Shown here: in pieces, positions 56,795 through 58,354 of the stretch
Position numbering within the stretch: the stretch's first letter is position 1
How the letters are laid out: each line of letters opens with the position of its first letter
Origin: Marinospirillum celere
GTDB lineage: Bacteria; Pseudomonadota; Gammaproteobacteria; Pseudomonadales; Halomonadaceae
Reading direction: 5' to 3'
DNA length: 58,354 bases
Assembly (NCBI RefSeq): GCF_900112235.1
Contig: NZ_FOLH01000008.1
Coordinates: forward strand, 1 to 58,354
The notes under the pieces: generated by a model
What the model was told of the DNA's origin: nothing
What the model saw: the letters and a program-made list of their open reading frames with translations, nothing else
Databases searched by the model: none
Program-made: the position numbers and the translations under genes

Positions 56795-58045
56795 TTATTT
56801 CGCCAAGGCTATTTGATTGCGTCCAGCCTTCTTGGCTTTATAGAGGGCTTGATCCGCGGCCTTAATCACTTCTTCTGGGTTGCCCAGATCTGACCCGCGC
56901 TCTGCGATGCCCATACTGATGGTGACAGATACCCAGTCCTTGGATGTTTGATTACGTTTTTGTTTGCCTTCTTTATCGCTTTTGGGTCTTTTTGACTCAT
57001 CGCGAATTTTTACTTGATAGTTTTCAATGGCAATACGCAACTTTTCTAAATGAGGTTTAGCCTCTTCGGCCGTTTTACCTGGAAAGACCAGGGTGAATTC
57101 TTCGCCACCATAGCGATAAGCCTTACCGCCGCCGCCAACACGCTTTAATTGGGCAGCAACCATTTTGAGTACCTGATCACCCAGGTCATGGCCATAGGTA
57201 TCATTGAAAACCTTGAACTTGTCGACGTCAGACATAGCGATCGCATAGTTCCTTCCCAGGCGCTGTAAACGTTCATTTAATGCCCTGCGCCCAGGTAGCC
57301 CCGTCAAATCATCGCGGAAAGCCATTTGGAAGGCTTCCTGAAGAACGGCCATACTTAGCATGATCAAGGCCAAACTGGTTACTAAAGCGGGTGCATATTC
57401 ATGGTGAAAATGAGGCAGCGCCAACACCATGGCAACCAAAGCAACCCACTGGGCAGCATAATAAGGCTGAGGGTTGATAAGCAGCTGAATGAAGAGAACG
57501 GTGAGGCTGCCAATGAACGCAAACAGGGACAATTGGGGTAAGCCCAACTGCTCTATATATAAAGCAGGGAAGTGAACAGGGTTAAACAAGCCGTTCACTT
57601 CAGCGGGGTAGCGGTGGCCGATGGCCAAAAGGATGATGATAAAGAGACCGAAAACCAGTAAGCGCAAAAGCTTGTCCTGCAGTAAATGAAAGCGCTCAGG
57701 CCAAAGTGAGTTAACCAGGATGCAGCTAGGCAGCAAGAAGCTTAAAAGATTGTAGACTGTTGCCGGCTCAACCGGAGTTTCAGTGCCTTGAGTTACCGGG
57801 AGCTGAATACCCTTCATCATCACTTGGTAGCTAAGAAAAACGAACAGGATGGCAAAGAAATTACGGGTTCTTGCATAAGCCAGGGTTAGGAGCAAACCGA
57901 TCAGAGCAAACAGCCAGACAGTGATTTCAGTAAAGCGAACCAGTCCGGAAGGTAAAAGGTTAAAGGTAATAACCAGTAGGACGCCAGCCGCTAATAACAG
58001 TGGCGCTATAAATAGAGAGAAAAGATGAGTCAGTCGGTGACGCAC
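56795..58045 (-). CDS. Membrane diguanylate cyclase (GGDEF domain)
   Basis: 416 residues. About six to eight hydrophobic segments in the first 235 residues form a membrane sensor module that I cannot assign. The C-terminal GGDEF domain (about 240-416) has FRDDLTGLPGRRALNERL, SDVDKFKVFNDTYGHDLGDQ and the active-site RYGGEEF, so it should make cyclic di-GMP. The inhibitory RxxD site is not seen before it. Before VTISMGIA there is an inserted Lys/Arg-rich segment (about 20 residues). Likely leads an operon with the SRAP-like gene. Confidence 0.9.
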   Translation of the reverse strand: MRHRLTHLFSLFIAPLLLAAGVLLVITFNLLPSGLVRFTEITVWLFALIGLLLTLAYARTRNFFAILFVFLSYQVMMKGIQLPVTQGTETPVEPATVYNLLSFLLPSCILVNSLWPERFHLLQDKLLRLLVFGLFIIILLAIGHRYPAEVNGLFNPVHFPALYIEQLGLPQLSLFAFIGSLTVLFIQLLINPQPYYAAQWVALVAMVLALPHFHHEYAPALVTSLALIMLSMAVLQEAFQMAFRDDLTGLPGRRALNERLQRLGRNYAIAMSDVDKFKVFNDTYGHDLGDQVLKMVAAQLKRVGGGGKAYRYGGEEFTLVFPGKTAEEAKPHLEKLRIAIENYQVKIRDESKRPKSDKEGKQKRNQTSKDWVSVTISMGIAERGSDLGNPEEVIKAADQALYKAKKAGRNQIALAK

Positions 58046-58165
58046 TGGTAACTTCCTTACAAAGGCTACTGCATTTTCACTGCAGTAAAGAACTATGGAT
58101 TTAGATTGGGAGTATAAGGTCTAAAAGCCGCATTTCGAAATCGGTAATTTTTTTCCTTCAAGGTC

Positions 58166-58193
58166 TTGCATCTGTAAGAATTGTGCCTATAAT
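58166..58193 (+). promoter_or_regulatory. Upstream promoter of a probable stable-RNA (rRNA) operon
   Basis: TTGCAT (58166-58171), 16 bases, TATAAT (58188-58193), then ACGCCTCTC. Together with the second promoter it suggests tandem P1/P2 control of an rRNA operon starting to the right of the window. Confidence 0.6.
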
Positions 58194-58304
58194 ACGCCTC
58201 TCTTGTCGGGGAGGTCTTGAAAAAGCGCTTGGCAAGGGAAGGCAAGGAAGTCTGCAAGTGGTTGGTTTTCTTTAGATTTTTTAAAGGCGATCAAAAATAA
58301 GCGC

Positions 58305-58332
58305 TTGACACTGGAGAGAAACGCTGTAGAAT
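58305..58332 (+). promoter_or_regulatory. Downstream promoter of a probable rRNA operon
   Basis: TTGACA (58305-58310), 16 bases, TAGAAT (58327-58332), then the GC-rich discriminator GCGCTCC. The pattern, GCGCTTGACA with TGTAGAATGCG, resembles rrn promoters of Pseudomonas and relatives. The RNA genes themselves are not in the window. Confidence 0.75.
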
Positions 58333-58354
58333 GCGCTCCACTGATTCGGCAGCA

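Overview
The window reads as chromosomal DNA of a marine or halophilic gammaproteobacterium, most likely near Oceanospirillales/Pseudomonadales. The basis is a Min system, a NrdA with two ATP-cone regions, PutA/PutP with an AraC-type neighbour, NtrBC, RstAB-like signalling, a PhaB-type reductase and a near-canonical gammaproteobacterial initiator tRNA. No phage, transposon, plasmid or CRISPR content was seen. Most of the window is ordinary housekeeping and regulation; the left 18 kb is a surface-adhesin island.

Left region (1-18.2 kb, minus strand): a two-partner secretion locus. The TpsB/FhaC-type outer-membrane transporter (16027-17865) is followed, with a 50-base overlap, by one enormous TpsA exoprotein frame that runs from 16076 through the left edge (at least 5,358 codons). 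It has a signal peptide and a haemagglutination/TPS domain. Next comes an irregular beta-helix region, then about 36 tandem modules of three length classes (76, 82 and 78 codons), then a second repeat class with a 1,035-base periodic duplication. An AT-rich leader carries a candidate promoter and competing RNA stems.

18.2-24.6 kb: proline catabolism (putA-putP, minus) divergent from an AraC regulator, then a cytochrome c5-like gene. 24.6-32.3 kb (minus): ntrB-ntrC-trmL-rep, with a candidate sigma-54 promoter and NtrC dyad upstream of ntrB, and an rstB/rstA-like two-component pair. 32.6-36.9 kb (plus): nrdA-nrdB with candidate NrdR boxes and a strong terminator. 37-43 kb: an SH3-domain protein, a fused HTH/substrate-binding regulator with fdhD, a flavin reductase-like protein, a Popeye-like cyclic-nucleotide-fold membrane protein and a 7TM sensor kinase. 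43-49.8 kb: a decayed Xre regulator fragment, initiator tRNA with a consensus promoter and terminator, phaB, a long DUF349 coiled-coil protein and a divergent phosphoketolase-family protein. 49.9-58.1 kb: minCDE, sbcB, a lipoprotein pitrilysin, a SRAP/YedK-fold protein that has lost its catalytic residues, and a membrane diguanylate cyclase. The right end carries two tandem strong promoters that look like the start of an rRNA operon just outside the window.

Best candidates for something undescribed: the repeat architecture of the giant adhesin, the catalytically stripped SRAP protein, the divergent phosphoketolase, and the NtrC/sigma-54 arrangement on ntrBC itself.
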